The notes under the pieces: model-generated
Databases searched by the model: none
The model's input: only the letters and a program-made list of their open reading frames with translations
Told to the model about the DNA's origin: nothing
Source: Diplosphaera chodatii
Taxonomy: Eukaryota; Chlorophyta; Trebouxiophyceae; Prasiolales; Stichococcaceae
Direction: 5' to 3'
Assembly (NCBI GenBank): GCA_032358165.1
Contig: JAALGY010000041.1
Location: 2,232,001 to 2,296,000, forward strand
DNA length: 64,000 nt
In this document: one piece after another, positions 33,501 through 44,942 of the stretch
Numbering within the stretch: the first letter of the stretch is position 1
How the letters are laid out: each line of letters begins with the position of its first letter
Made by a program: the position numbers and the translations under genes

Positions 33501-36500
33501 CTGGCTTTACTGCATCACGAGCTGCCATGCAGCTCATCGATTGACTCATGACTGGCAGCACACTGGCTGATGCAGAGTTTATGCATGCAGAACAAGCGGC
33601 AGGCAGCGGAGGCCAAAGTGCAGCATAAATCGGCCAGCAAAAAGCGCAAGGCAGACACAGCATTTGCGCAGGGCACTGGCGACTGGCAGTCGGACGTTGG
33701 GTATCAGTCGTTCCAGTATATATTCTGCATATCATGTCACAAAAGCTTCATCATGTACAGCGACTATACTTACACTGTGTGCATGTATGGCAGTCTGTGT
33801 ATCCTGTGACACTGATATTTCCGGATGCATGCTGCATCAGCATGTATGCTCAGCTGCTTGAGGACCTCGATATCCCGGCCCTTCAAGTGAGCCTATTTAG
33901 GACGCACAGGTAGTGTGATTGAACAAACAGATATGTAATCATGCTGCAGGCCTACACCGCCGCCGCCGCAGCCGACCATCCGCAGCCCGAGCGGCAAAAT
34001 CGTGCGGCGGACGCTGGTCGTGTGCCCCAGCTGCGTGGCGATGCAGTGGGTTGCTGAAGCCCGTGCCAAGACGCCGCAGCTCAGCGTCTGCCTCTACCAC
34101 GGTGGGCAGTGCGATGTGTGCCATAGCTGTAAGTGCAGTTTTCAGCTCCCAAATAGTGTTCCACAGTCCGAATACCAAGGAATACAGCTATGGGTGATGG
34201 CGAGCTCAACGTGCTGCTATGTGCTGGTTCCACAGGCGGCAATCGGCAGCGCAAGTTTCCGCCTGTCATCCTGGCATCCTACGACATAGTGGTGGGTCCC
34301 ACGCTTCTTCATCTGGCCATGCCCAGAAACAGAACCAAGAACTGTTTGGAACTGGAGAGATGTCCTCACACACGACAGTGCCAATGCAGCTCAGCCTGTC
34401 ATGTTGCCCTGCAGGTCACGACCTTCGGCATGGTCTGCCAGGAGCACAGCTGCTCGCCGATGGGCCCCCTGTTCCGGCTGCGCTGGTTCAGGTGAGCTCC
34501 GTGCTCTGCAGTCCCTCAGACGCGCTATGCTACGACAGCCATCGAGCAATCGATGGCAGGTGCCCTGCCGATGTGGCTCATCGTGAGTGGTACGATCATC
34601 TTTTGCAGGGTGATCTTGGACGAGGCTCAGGTATGCATCCGGTTTGGCACACTGACTGTCGAGGTCTGAGTTTTCAGTGAAATGACATGCTGTGGTGTGC
34701 ACCGTTGCAGCGCAGTGAGCCCGCAGCGTAATGTCAGCATGCGCCATGACAACCTAATGCTCCTGTGCAGGCCATCAGGAACCACCGTGTGCGGACAGCC
34801 AAGGCCTGCTGCACCCTGCAGGTTGGCGGCTACCTGTTATCCCCATGTGCTGCCGCATCACACCGCATCACACCTCTGTCCTGGGTGAGTTGCAGCTCAT
34901 GCACAGATCCGACCATCATGCGAATTATCCATTGTCATTGCAGGCCGAGGCACGGTGGTGCGTCTCCGGCACGCCAATCGTCAACAGCGCCACGGATGCC
35001 TTCTCGCTCTTCAACTTCATCCGATACAGGCGAGCTGTAGTCACCGATGCGGCGTGCAAGCAGTACTTTTTACTGTCCAACTCGTACCTGCACCATGTAT
35101 GCAGATGTAGAAGTATGAGACCATTCTGTATTTGAGCAGGCCATTCTGTGACATCCAGTTCTTCAACTCCAAGATTACACGCCGGATAAAGAAGGGCCGC
35201 CACCAAACCGTGAGCCATATATCACTGCTGTTGTTACTGCTATGACGATCATCTGCAATGCAATGGTCTGTCCACAAGTGTGCTGCACCAGGAAACAGTA
35301 ATGAGTCGCACCCTGAGTGCTGGATGCGTCGATTTGGTGCAGTATGGCCCAACTGCAGCGACACAGCAGCGCGGGTACCAAGAGCTGCAGGTTGCCATGG
35401 GGGTGAGCAGAACTTCGTGCTGTCTTCGTCACCTGAATATGGATGAGTCTGCAGCGCAGCAGCCATGTCTATCTGGGACCCTGCCACGCAGTACTCAGCA
35501 GGCATTTGGAGCATGAACAGCAGCCGGTGCTGTTGCTGGCCGTGTACTGCACCCTTGCAAACATGACGGAAATGCAGGCTTCGCTTGCCTATTAATGCAG
35601 AACAGGCGCATACGTCAGTCGACCCTGTGTGTTCAGTGTGACCTGCAACGCTGCCCATCGACGCAGGCGGTGACCATGCGGCGGCTGAAGTCGACGCGCT
35701 TCGAGGGTCGCTGCATCGTGCACCTGCCCAAGCGCATCGTCAACGTGGTCGAGGCGCCCTTCGCCACGCGAGAGGAGCGGCAGTACTATGACGCGATCGA
35801 GGAACGAACCCAGGTGAAAGCGCGCTGCTTCACGCTGTATGGTGTTGTCTGCGATGGCATCGACAGGTCGTTGCCAGTCCATGCCTCTAGGCATGATCAA
35901 GATGATGCCTCACAGTACACATGTGACATGACCTCAAGGTGCACAAATACCGTTCCGCATGCAGAATGTGCAATAGGATGGATCCTGACATGCGTGCAGG
36001 TCCAGTTCAACAGGTTCGTGCGGGAGGGCTTCGAGTCGAACTACGCAAACATCCTGGTGACTGTCTTGTACATTTGCGGCATGCCTACTGAACCTTTGGT
36101 GGCTGCGACCTGCACGAGCGCTCGTTGATTGCTGTTTTCGCATTTGTGATTGATCGTCTCCTTGTGGTTGCAGCCAACCCAATGCAAACACCCCCTCACA
36201 AACATGCCACAGTGCCCAGCCACAGGAATTGCATGCATGCTATCAGGTACACTGCTGCTGTGTTGCAGCCCTTTTCCGCGGAAGGGCCAACATCAGACTC
36301 AATGTTCCTGCACCTGCAGGTGCTGCTGACAAAGCTGCGGCTGGCGTGCATCCACCCCTACCTGGCGCAGAGCAAGGTGACGCCGGCTGCCGCTGCTGCC
36401 GCCGCCGCTGCCGCTGCGACTGCAGAGGCAGCAGACGACGAGACGGCTGGCAGCGCCTCGGCTGCAAGTATGTGCTACCTGCGCTCTGTACCTTAGTGTA

Positions 36501-39500
36501 ATTGTGCAAACTAGTATAATGATGCGCGCTGCAGTCTGCCATGGCTGCCCAAGCAACATGGCCACTATGCAGCTGCCAAGAGAGGTTCGCCAGGCTTGAG
36601 TGTTACCAACCCAACTGTGCCTTGTTGTCATTCATGACCAGCTCATTGCTAAGACAGTGTTCGCAGCTGGCCTGTGTGTACACAGTGCACTGTTCGTCAT
36701 GCCATCTCGCTTGTACAGGAGTTCACTGAGGCGCGATCACCAATTCTGCCATTATCTGGGCGCACCTGTGCATCTGTACCTGCCATGACTCCGTGTGAAA
36801 CTGCCTTTCAAGCCTTGCACAGGCCTGTCGGAGGCGGAGAAGGCGCAGCTGCTGGCGCGGTGGGACGCTGACGGCGGCGACTGCTGCATCTGCATGGACG
36901 CGCCGGGGGCGGACTCCGGGGTGCTCACCCGCTGCGGGCATGGCCCCATGTGCCGCGAGTGCGTCCAGGCGCACCTGCAGCACCAGGTGCGGCTTACTAT
37001 CAGGGGCTCGTGCAACGCCCATCAGGCCCACCTAGCCCACCTTGAGTATGACGCCCCAACAGCTGCAGTTGATTGGACATGCTTCTGTCTGACCCTGATA
37101 TATGTTGGCATTGGACCGCTGAACTGATGCTCAGTCCCTGGCGCAGCGCAACAGCCTGGCGGTCCTGCAAAGCTGCTGAGCCCGTGGTTTTACCTTTCTG
37201 ACAATGATGCACATGCAGGACAACGAAACAGCGGCGGGCACGTGCCCACTGTGCCGGGCGCCGCTGACACCCCAGGGCCTGTTCCCGCGCTCGGCGCTGC
37301 TGCCGCCGGGGTTCAAGGAGCAGGAGACGGCGGCAAAGCGGGAGAACGCTGCTCTGGAGGCGGAGCTGCAGCGCTTCCTGAAGGTGGGCCTGGTGATGTT
37401 CGCATATGTGTGCAGTAGGCTCCGGATGTATCTAGTGCTGGATCATGGCTGTGCTCTTGCGACTCTCACATGTTGGATGCGCCCGATGACAGAGTTGGCC
37501 TTGTTCAACCCTGGCAATTTGTCACGTTGACAGATGTGCATGTTGCTGAGTCGCACTGCGGTGGTTTGTGTATCATGCTCTTGATGCTTAACCCCTGGTT
37601 CGTGGCGTGGACTTATCAGGCATGCTTGCTGCTGCTTCCTGCTGCCTGCAGGAGAGCATGGGCACAGATCCTGACATGCCGTCCAGCACCAAGATCGATG
37701 CGATCTTGAACACCCTGGAGGACATCCGCAGGTGCGCACTCCCAATGTCATAATCATCGACTGTGCGTCAACTGAAGGGCTGTGGCTCATGGCTGACCCG
37801 TGTGCAAACAACATGGTGATGTGGGGTTGACTGTTGCCTACAGGCATTGGCATGCTGAGCTTGGGTGGTATGCATCACCTGCAGTAACAGTAAATCAGCA
37901 GGCCACTAGGATTGGTGGCCTCCTAGAGCTTTTACGCGCCCATAATACGTGCAACGCACTCAGGTGGACATCTCCTGTGCTGCAGTACGGATGAAACGGA
38001 AGCAGCAACCACTGGCGAGCGGCGCACGACCAAGACCGTCGTGTTCAGCTATTCCACAAAGGCCCTGGACCTGCTGAAGTCCCCGCTGCGCATGCAAGGG
38101 TGAGATATTAGGTCTGCCATCAATGGCGTACAGCGGTCTTATGCGTGCTGTATGTGCCAACCGCCCTTGACATTGCACCGGGCCTCTGCCGAACAACAGC
38201 AATGGGCAGTGCCCCATCCACAGCCAGTGCGGCATGTTGAGCAGCTGCCCAGTGCACGTCGGCGCTGGCAGCATACATCAGGAACATCGCAGCTGTAGGC
38301 CAACCTGTTGACAAGTTGCTCTACCTGCTGCGCAGCTTCAAGGAGGTGCGCATCGATGGCACCATGAGCCTCAAGCGGCGCGCGGAGGTGGTGCAGCAGT
38401 TCCACTACGATCCTGAGGTGACCTCCCTCTGGCAATACATTGGACATATTGCGTGCCCTCATCACCGCCTTTTGCCTGACAGTACAGGTGCCGAAGTCTG
38501 TCAACACATGCCATTGCTGCCCAGTGGCACTCGCATATCTCCTGCCCCTGAGGCACAGCACACAAGTAGAGGCCAGTGCAGCAGTGTATGCTGCTGCTGC
38601 TGTCCAGACGGAGGCCGGCGCTTTCCTGCAGCGCTGACAGCGCCGTGAACAGCAAGCTGATAGTGAAACCTGCTGTAACCATGTTAAAGTGTTCCACCCT
38701 GGGGCGCAGGTGCGGGTGCTGCTGTGCTCCACCAAGGCGGGCGGCGTGGGGCTGAACCTGACCTGCGCCTCGCGCGTCATCCTGATCGACGTGTGGTGGA
38801 ACTGCGCACCCGAGGACCAGGTCGGGACACCCTTGTCACGCGCCTGCCATGCAGTTCACTGCAGGGCAGAGAACGCAGTGTCTTCTGTCTCTGTCCCCTG
38901 CATGATGCGCATGACACAGGCATGTGGTCCTGTGCACCGGTTATTGCGTATTCATGCTCGAAGGTGCTCTCTTACTGCTGTGCATGTCATGCACACTGGC
39001 ACCTGCAGGCAACCCTCTCCTGTTGAGCCTTGAGATCTGAGCCGCCTCGAAGGCTGCCAAGCGTGTGTCAAGTTGACTCATGTGAGACGCTGGGCGTCTC
39101 CCCAACTCTTCCCAACTGTTTTTGTCCTGGCGCAGGCCATCGACCGGTGCCACCGGCTGGGGCAGTTGCGGGACGTGGTGGTCACGAAGCTCATCACGGC
39201 GCACCACCGCTCGGGCAGCGAAACCGTGGAGCAGCGCATGCTGGGCATCCAGGTGCGCCGATCGCGGCCCTGTCTGGCAGCACCCTCAGCCGTGCATGGA
39301 AAATTCCAAAGGGGCATCTCTGTCAGCCGTGTGTGGGGTCCCACACGTCAGAGTCAGCACACCTGGCGCAAGTTACATGTTGTCTCCCGTGTCTCAGGAG
39401 GACAAGCGCAAGCTGGCGGCGGCGGCGTTGGGGGACGGCAGCACGGGCGTCGCGCGGCAGCGGCTGTCGCTGCAGGTGCATCAACAGCGAAACATGCTTG

Positions 39501-39662
39501 TTGGCTGACAGCAGATCAGTTGTCGGCTTAAAAGGCCCTCGTGGCATGTTCAGGAGACGATACAGCATTGATGGTTGGGAAGATCTCTCTCTCCAATCAC
39601 TGCAGGAGCTGCGCTACCTGTTTGGCCTTGGCACCGCGGCACCACAGTTCGAGGCTGCGTGA
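30586..39662 (+). CDS. SNF2-family ATPase with internal RING finger (RAD5/FRG-like)
   Basis: About 31 exons and 1,270 aa. Order: Gln/Ala/Pro-rich repeats (30586-31056); a Cys/His cluster (31195-31392 and 31551 on: [23 protein letters not shown]); [17 protein letters not shown]; motif [14 protein letters not shown] (32459-32638); a long insert with CTCVICRR and the basic KKRKAD (33311-33700); motif Ia [15 protein letters not shown]; motif II VILDEAQ (34610-34632); motif [14 protein letters not shown] (34944-35029); [12 protein letters not shown] (35668). The RING follows, split over 36825-36988 and 37220-37384 ([28 protein letters not shown]). Helicase [52 protein letters not shown]. Ends FEAA at 39662. 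ATPase motifs are intact, so DNA translocation plus E3 ubiquitin ligation is the family expectation (repair or chromatin, nucleus). One intron has a GC donor (after 35029). Confidence 0.88.
30625..30894 (+). repeat. Two-copy 135-bp (45-residue) tandem repeat in the SNF2 gene
   Basis: Copy one starts 30625 ([19 protein letters not shown]), copy two at 30760 ([19 protein letters not shown]). The period is exactly 135 bases, so the frame is kept. Divergence grows towards the end of each copy. Confidence 0.85.
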
Positions 39663-40327
39663 AACTGCCGAACTAGTCCTTTGTGGGCACATCGTCAGCA
39701 GCATGCTGGCCAGCTATTCAGCACACCGCTTAAACCTATGGCACTCGTTTTGAGGCCTGTGGCTGCAGCAGAGCAGCATGTAATCTAGGGGCACACTTGG
39801 GGTCAGCATATATATTCCTTGATGCAGATGGCAAGCCTGCAGCCAGCACAGCACTGAAGTGGTGGATGGCCAACATGTTACCGGGTCGTTGTTGCTGATG
39901 CAGCAGACGGGCTCAGGCTGCTGGCTGCAGTGAGGCCCTTGATGTAGCTTCACTCTGGGGATGGGCATCTGTCCCGGCGCACGGGCGCTGCCCATGCGGT
40001 GTAGATTTTGTGGGCAGTCGGGTGAAGATGGGGACATGAGCAGCTGCAGTGGAGTGATACGCCTGGCCAATGCCTGCTGTCTTTGTGACGCTGGCACCAG
40101 GGCCAGTCTTGACGCCAGCTTTCCCGTGAAGCAATTTGTGTGGATGCCAAATCTTCTACTCTGCTGATGTCCAACGTCGCTATAGGCTGGTGAAATCAAC
40201 TGCAACCCGAATGTGGTACAACATACCGTGCTAGTCAACAGAACACGCAGAACGGTCACACTGAACCGCCTCAACCACTTCTTACGAACGCAGCATGCAC
40301 CGCTGATGCTATGTACACGTCACCTGC
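39663..40327. other. Convergent 3' intergenic region
   Basis: 3' ends of the SNF2 gene (+) and the EXS gene (-) meet here. A forward TGTAA at 39779-39783, about 117 bases after the SNF2 stop, is a fair poly(A) signal candidate. No coding features. Confidence 0.4.
39779..39783 (+). terminator. Candidate TGTAA polyadenylation signal of the SNF2-RING gene
   Basis: Pentamer TGTAA about 117 bases beyond the stop at 39660-39662, matching the green-algal poly(A) signal in sequence and distance. Confidence 0.4.
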
Positions 40328-43300
40328 TCATGGAGTGGCTGGTCGAGCATAGTGCACACCTGCATCTCCATTTATATGCACCCTGCCGGCCCCACCGGAG
40401 CGCGGCTGCCTTTCTATGATGCCGCTGCCGGCACTCACGCTGCTGCCGCTGCTGCCCTTGCGGCTGCCGCCGCTGCTGCCGCCGCTGCTGCCGACGTGCA
40501 CCAGACCGGCGCCGGCGGTTGCCGCTGCCATGGGGACCAGCCGCCCGAGCTCCGGCCGCTGCGCCTGCAGCTTGCGCAGCTCCACCTCTATGCGAACGGG
40601 CGCCCACTGCGCTCTCCTGCGACGTAGACAGTGCCAAAGATCACCACACATCGCAGCAACACCGGTCCCGGAGCGCCTGAAAAGTGCGCCGGTCCAGTTG
40701 ATAACTTCCGACCGCTGCACCCCTGCACGTGATGGTGCGCTCAGGAACACTCGGGTCCTCGGAGTTACAGATCACAGCCGCAGGGTTGAAGTTGATATTG
40801 ATTGTTTCCTGAGACCACACCGGCAGGCGGGCGCCATCACCTGAACACTTCCAGGATGGCGAAGCCGAGCACGGCGCCGTGCGAGCGTCGCAGCGAGGGC
40901 ACCAGCTTATGCAGCCACGCCAGCCGCAGCGCCGCGTTGGACGCCAGCAGCCAGGCGTACACCCCGGGGTGGAAGAACAGCTGGTCGCGCAGCTGCGGCC
41001 GAGGGATGCCGCACGTCCTGTCCCCTGCTTGGAAGCAACAGGCGGAGTGTTCAGCATGTCAGCCGCGATTGCCGTGTGTCCCTATTATGTACTAGCTGTC
41101 CTGTAGCTTGGAGTCGGCCTGCTTCCAGTGTGGCAAGCTGTGGGTGCATGAAGTCGAGCCCTTGTCTCCAGGACGGTGCCCATCAGCGCAGTGATTTAAT
41201 CTACTGGAGTCATACGTAGCAGGCGGTTGCAGGCTGCTGCATGAAGCAGCACCTCGGGTGTTGGTGAACCAGGAGATCTCCCAGTCCCGCTCCACATCCC
41301 AGACATAGGAGTAGCTGCTGTTCACGGCGCACGCCGCGATCCACAGCGGCCTGTAGAAGCCCACCCTGCAGTGCCGACTTTTTGACTAAGTGCACGACAG
41401 CCATGACCAGTGGTTCTTGAACAAGGCCAAAACCATGTGTCCGCAAACAAAGTTCGATGGTATGAGTATGTATCTTGCAGTGTGTATTTGGGGGTTGACA
41501 TTGAGTGCGCACCAGTCTGATTGCCGGACCGCTGCCTTGGCTGCCGAGAGCGCGATCACGGGGAACGCTGTGGAGTACTTCAGCGCATTCCACAGCTGCG
41601 GCGTGGCCCCGGTGTCCGCCCACACGCGGATGCACTGGCAGAAGCGGAACACGAAGGGCGCCGCCCAGGCGGCGGGCACCAGCCACGACGCCCCCGAGCA
41701 CGCCTGTGGATTGAGAACACGGGTCAGGCACGGGACGCATTGGCCTGAGTCAGAGCCATCACTGCCCTTCAGTGATGTCAGTGGCAGCCAAGCATACCTA
41801 CCGCTGGGTGTTACAACAAGGTTGATGTTGGACGGGCAGCCAGCAATGCAGGCTGACAATCAGCAGACGGTGCCACAAGAGGTGTGCAGCAATGCCATGG
41901 CTGCACTCATGTGCCGCTCGAGTCGTTTTGCAGCACTATCAACGAGCCGCTGCACACCATTGGCTGTCCAACGTACACATGCGTGAAGCTTGCTGCAGCC
42001 AAAAATTTCAGCGTGCATGCTTGGGAGCTTGCACCGCAGGCACACTCGGGTGTAAGGGGCATCGCTCTGCGAATGGACGTCACCCTGGGGGAGGGGTCCA
42101 TCACTGGGCCCGTCAGCATGTGGCACAGCGCGCGCTCCGTGTCTGACAGCGGCTTGGCCAGCGAGGTGAGGAAGTCCGCCAGCAGGAAGTCCGCCCAGGT
42201 GACCTCCCGGAATGGTGTGGCCACCCGGCTGATCGTCCTGCCAAAGAACAGCCGTGTGTCCTGCACACGGGCAATCAATGGTGTCATGCTAGTGCACCTG
42301 AAGTGCATGCTGCTGGATAGTCAGGAGCAAAGACTGATGGGAAGCTCAGGAAATAGACTTGAAAGCTGAGCATGTGGTGGACCTGTACAGGACCAGGTGT
42401 GTGTCCTGGGCAACACCATCTTGCAGGCTTACAAGTCCGCATGTACATGGTCCATCACCCTGGTGCACATCAGCTCATGAGGCATTGGGCAAACCTGGTA
42501 TCATTGAGCCTTTGCCGCAAACATGGGCAGGCACACGGCACAATGGCCAGCTGCACCTTGTGGACCACGTTGAAGGGCAGGAACAGGAGGGCGGCCAGCG
42601 CCAGGTAGGTCGTGGGCGGCACCCAGGCCGCGCTGCTGTGGGCCTCCCCGTAGCACAGCCCCACAAACGCCAGCGCGCTGCCCGCCACCAGCGCCGTTAT
42701 CAGGGCCACCATCTGCGTTGACAGCCGACTTCAGGGGAAGACAGCACTGGGACCACATACCAAAATGTCTGGTCAGTTGGGACATCAAAATTGTTGGGCA
42801 CTCATCAGCAGCAAAAGCCACAACCCAAGCCAGCCTTGGATGCAGGGTGGTGAAGCAGGCACTGAGCGTAAACGTCCTGTTTCTCGCCCGTGGAGAGCAG
42901 GCATTGCCACCAGAGATGCAAACACCAAGACTGTGCATAGGAAACCGTTCACACCTGATAGAGGGCGGAGGCTGGCAGCAGCTTCTGCTGGTCGGCCACC
43001 GAGAAGCACACGTCGTACTTGATCGCGCGCGCCTCGAACATGGCCACCGCCGCCGCCCAGGCCCACAGCATCGCCACCGCCGGTATGAGCGCCTGGTAGT
43101 ACAGGTAGAACAGTCCGATTGCTTCGCCATCCAGCCGCCGCAGCAGGACTGCCGTCGCCGTGGCCGCTGCGCCGCCGATGGCAACCAGCGCTGGCCGCTG
43201 CGACAGTGCACAACCCAGCGTCATGGTTAGCAGAAAGCCAACGCCATCACCAGTGTGACTGTCTCGCTAGATGCAAGAAGCTTCTTGTTGACAGGAGTTG

Positions 43301-43791
43301 ACACAGCAGCAGCAGCTGGCGCTGCTGCCTTGTGTGCTGCCAGCACTGACAGACTTCGCCAATGTCTCTCCGCAGTGCAGAGGAGCCATTGCTGAGCCGT
43401 CGTTAGCGCTGGCAGCACACAACGCCCAGCAGGCTGGTGCACACAGGCTGCACTCTGGCAGTATGCCCAACTGCGCTAGCAAGTGCAGCAGCTACCTCAG
43501 CACCCTGCTGCTGTCTTACTGCAGCCGTTGCTTCTGTGTGCGCTGCTGCCTGCCAGCCCAGCCGCAATCCTGACTTTCAACCCAACCCCTGCTGCCCCTG
43601 CAAGCGGATCTTCACTAGCCCACCTGAGCTGTGCTGATGGCGGAGCGAACAGGACCGCCCTTGAGCGGGGTGGTCGCCTGCTCGTCATCATCGCTCCCAG
43701 CAGCCGAACGTGGCTTGTGCTGGCCGCCGGCGCCGCTGTGGTGCCCGCCAGACAGAGTGCGGCTGGCGGCTATGGGCAAAGCCGCGCTCAT
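40328..43791 (-). CDS. EXS-domain integral membrane protein (ERD1/XPR1/PHO1-like, no SPX)
   Basis: Exon 1 (43791-43624, 56 codons) starts MSAALPIAASRTLSGG and ends in phase 0. Exon 2 (43197-42955) gives two membrane spans (GLFYLYYQALIPAVAMLWAW) and IKYDVCFSV. Exon 42712-42557 has further spans. The EXS signature follows: TPFREVTWADFLLADFLTSL (from 42260), RFCQCIRVWADTG and LWNALKYSTAFPVI (about 41705-41515), SYSYVWDVERDWEI (about 41300), RPQLRDQLFFHPGVYAW and LEVFR (about 41020-40846). The last exon reads RRAQWAPVRIEVELRKL, then a Gly/Ser tail to the TGA at 40328. Members export phosphate or sort Golgi/ER proteins. The SPX domain that senses inositol pyrophosphates is absent, which favours the ERD1-like group; Golgi location is inference. 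Confidence 0.82.
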
Positions 43792-44942
43792 GAGGTCGTC
43801 CTACAGGGTGCCGGGAAGAGAGATCAGCTTTTACGCAGTGCACCGCACGCTACAACTCAACCCCATGCCGTGCACAGATGCACTGACCGCTCGCCTCGCT
43901 GGCGACTGAAATGGGGGCCACAGGTTTGGCGAGCATAACAAGCAGGGGTGCACGCCACCCACGTTACATCCAGATAGTCAGCTGTTGCACGTTGGTGACG
44001 ATTGCACGTAATCGTGTGCAACACCATGTTCTCTTGCCTGTGCAGACCAGGTGCTGGTGGTGCTGTGCCGCGCCCGCACCCCTGGCGAGCGGGGAGCTGC
44101 CTGTGCATCTGCCTTGTGCGAGTCTCGCCTGCAGACGACGAGAGTTCCTGGCACCTCACCCCAGCAGAAAAGCTGCACAAAAGTCCGGCACTGCCATGAC
44201 GCTTGGCGCACCATATGCGATGCACGATACTTGCTTTCAGATTGCCGAGGTTCCATGGCACCATTCATACGGCATCAAACGTGCTGGTCCACGTGTCGAA
44301 CACAACATTGGCCGCTGAACAGCATCAACGGGTACTGCCCCATGCTTGCCTGGTGCTCAGAATCGGCAGGGCCTCGTGCTTCATGCGCTGCTGCACATCG
44401 TCGCTAACGACACTCAGCCTGCCTGTACCTTCTTCGACACCGTTGCAATAACAAGCCGCGCACTACTGTGTTTGTGTCCAGGTGGGTACTGTCCCAGTTG
44501 AGCCTGTGATCAAAGTCTGTCGTTGGGACCTGGCAGGAGATCGCAAGCAGCACAACGCTGATCTGAACGATCAGACGGATCAGTACGATAGCAGATGGTG
44601 GCATCGACGTCCAAGGTGCAAAGTGTGTTGTCGCGGAGTGTGCAGAGCTCCAAGCCTGTGGTCGGGCCCCTTTCACCGTTGGAAGGACGGCCTCTTTGGC
44701 TTTGAACGGCGGAAACTGCCTTTCGAACGTCACGAGGCCCAAGTGCTCTCCTGCTCTCCTGCTCTCTCAACTCGGCGCAAATCTCTTTCTATGCAATGTA
44801 CAACGCTGACACATGTAAGTGAGGTGCCAATGCGTGGATGACAAGCGAGCACCGGGCACCTGACAGTCAGCTGTGCCTATTCCAGCAGATGCTAACGGGA
44901 TCTGTGGCGACAACCTGAGCCGAGACGTGGGAGGTTGGCAGC
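43792..44942. other. Divergent promoter region
   Basis: Lies between the EXS start (-) and the SYLF start (+). Alternative upstream exons for the SYLF gene are possible (for example MQCTTLTH before a GTAAGT donor at 44816), but their phase gives no advantage over ATG 44943. No separate gene supported. Confidence 0.4.

Noticed and set aside
43224..43224. EXS gene start at the ATG before MTLGCALSQ
   Set aside because: The upstream exon 43791-43624 ends in phase 0 with a good donor and joins an acceptor just inside this ATG, giving a better N-terminus.
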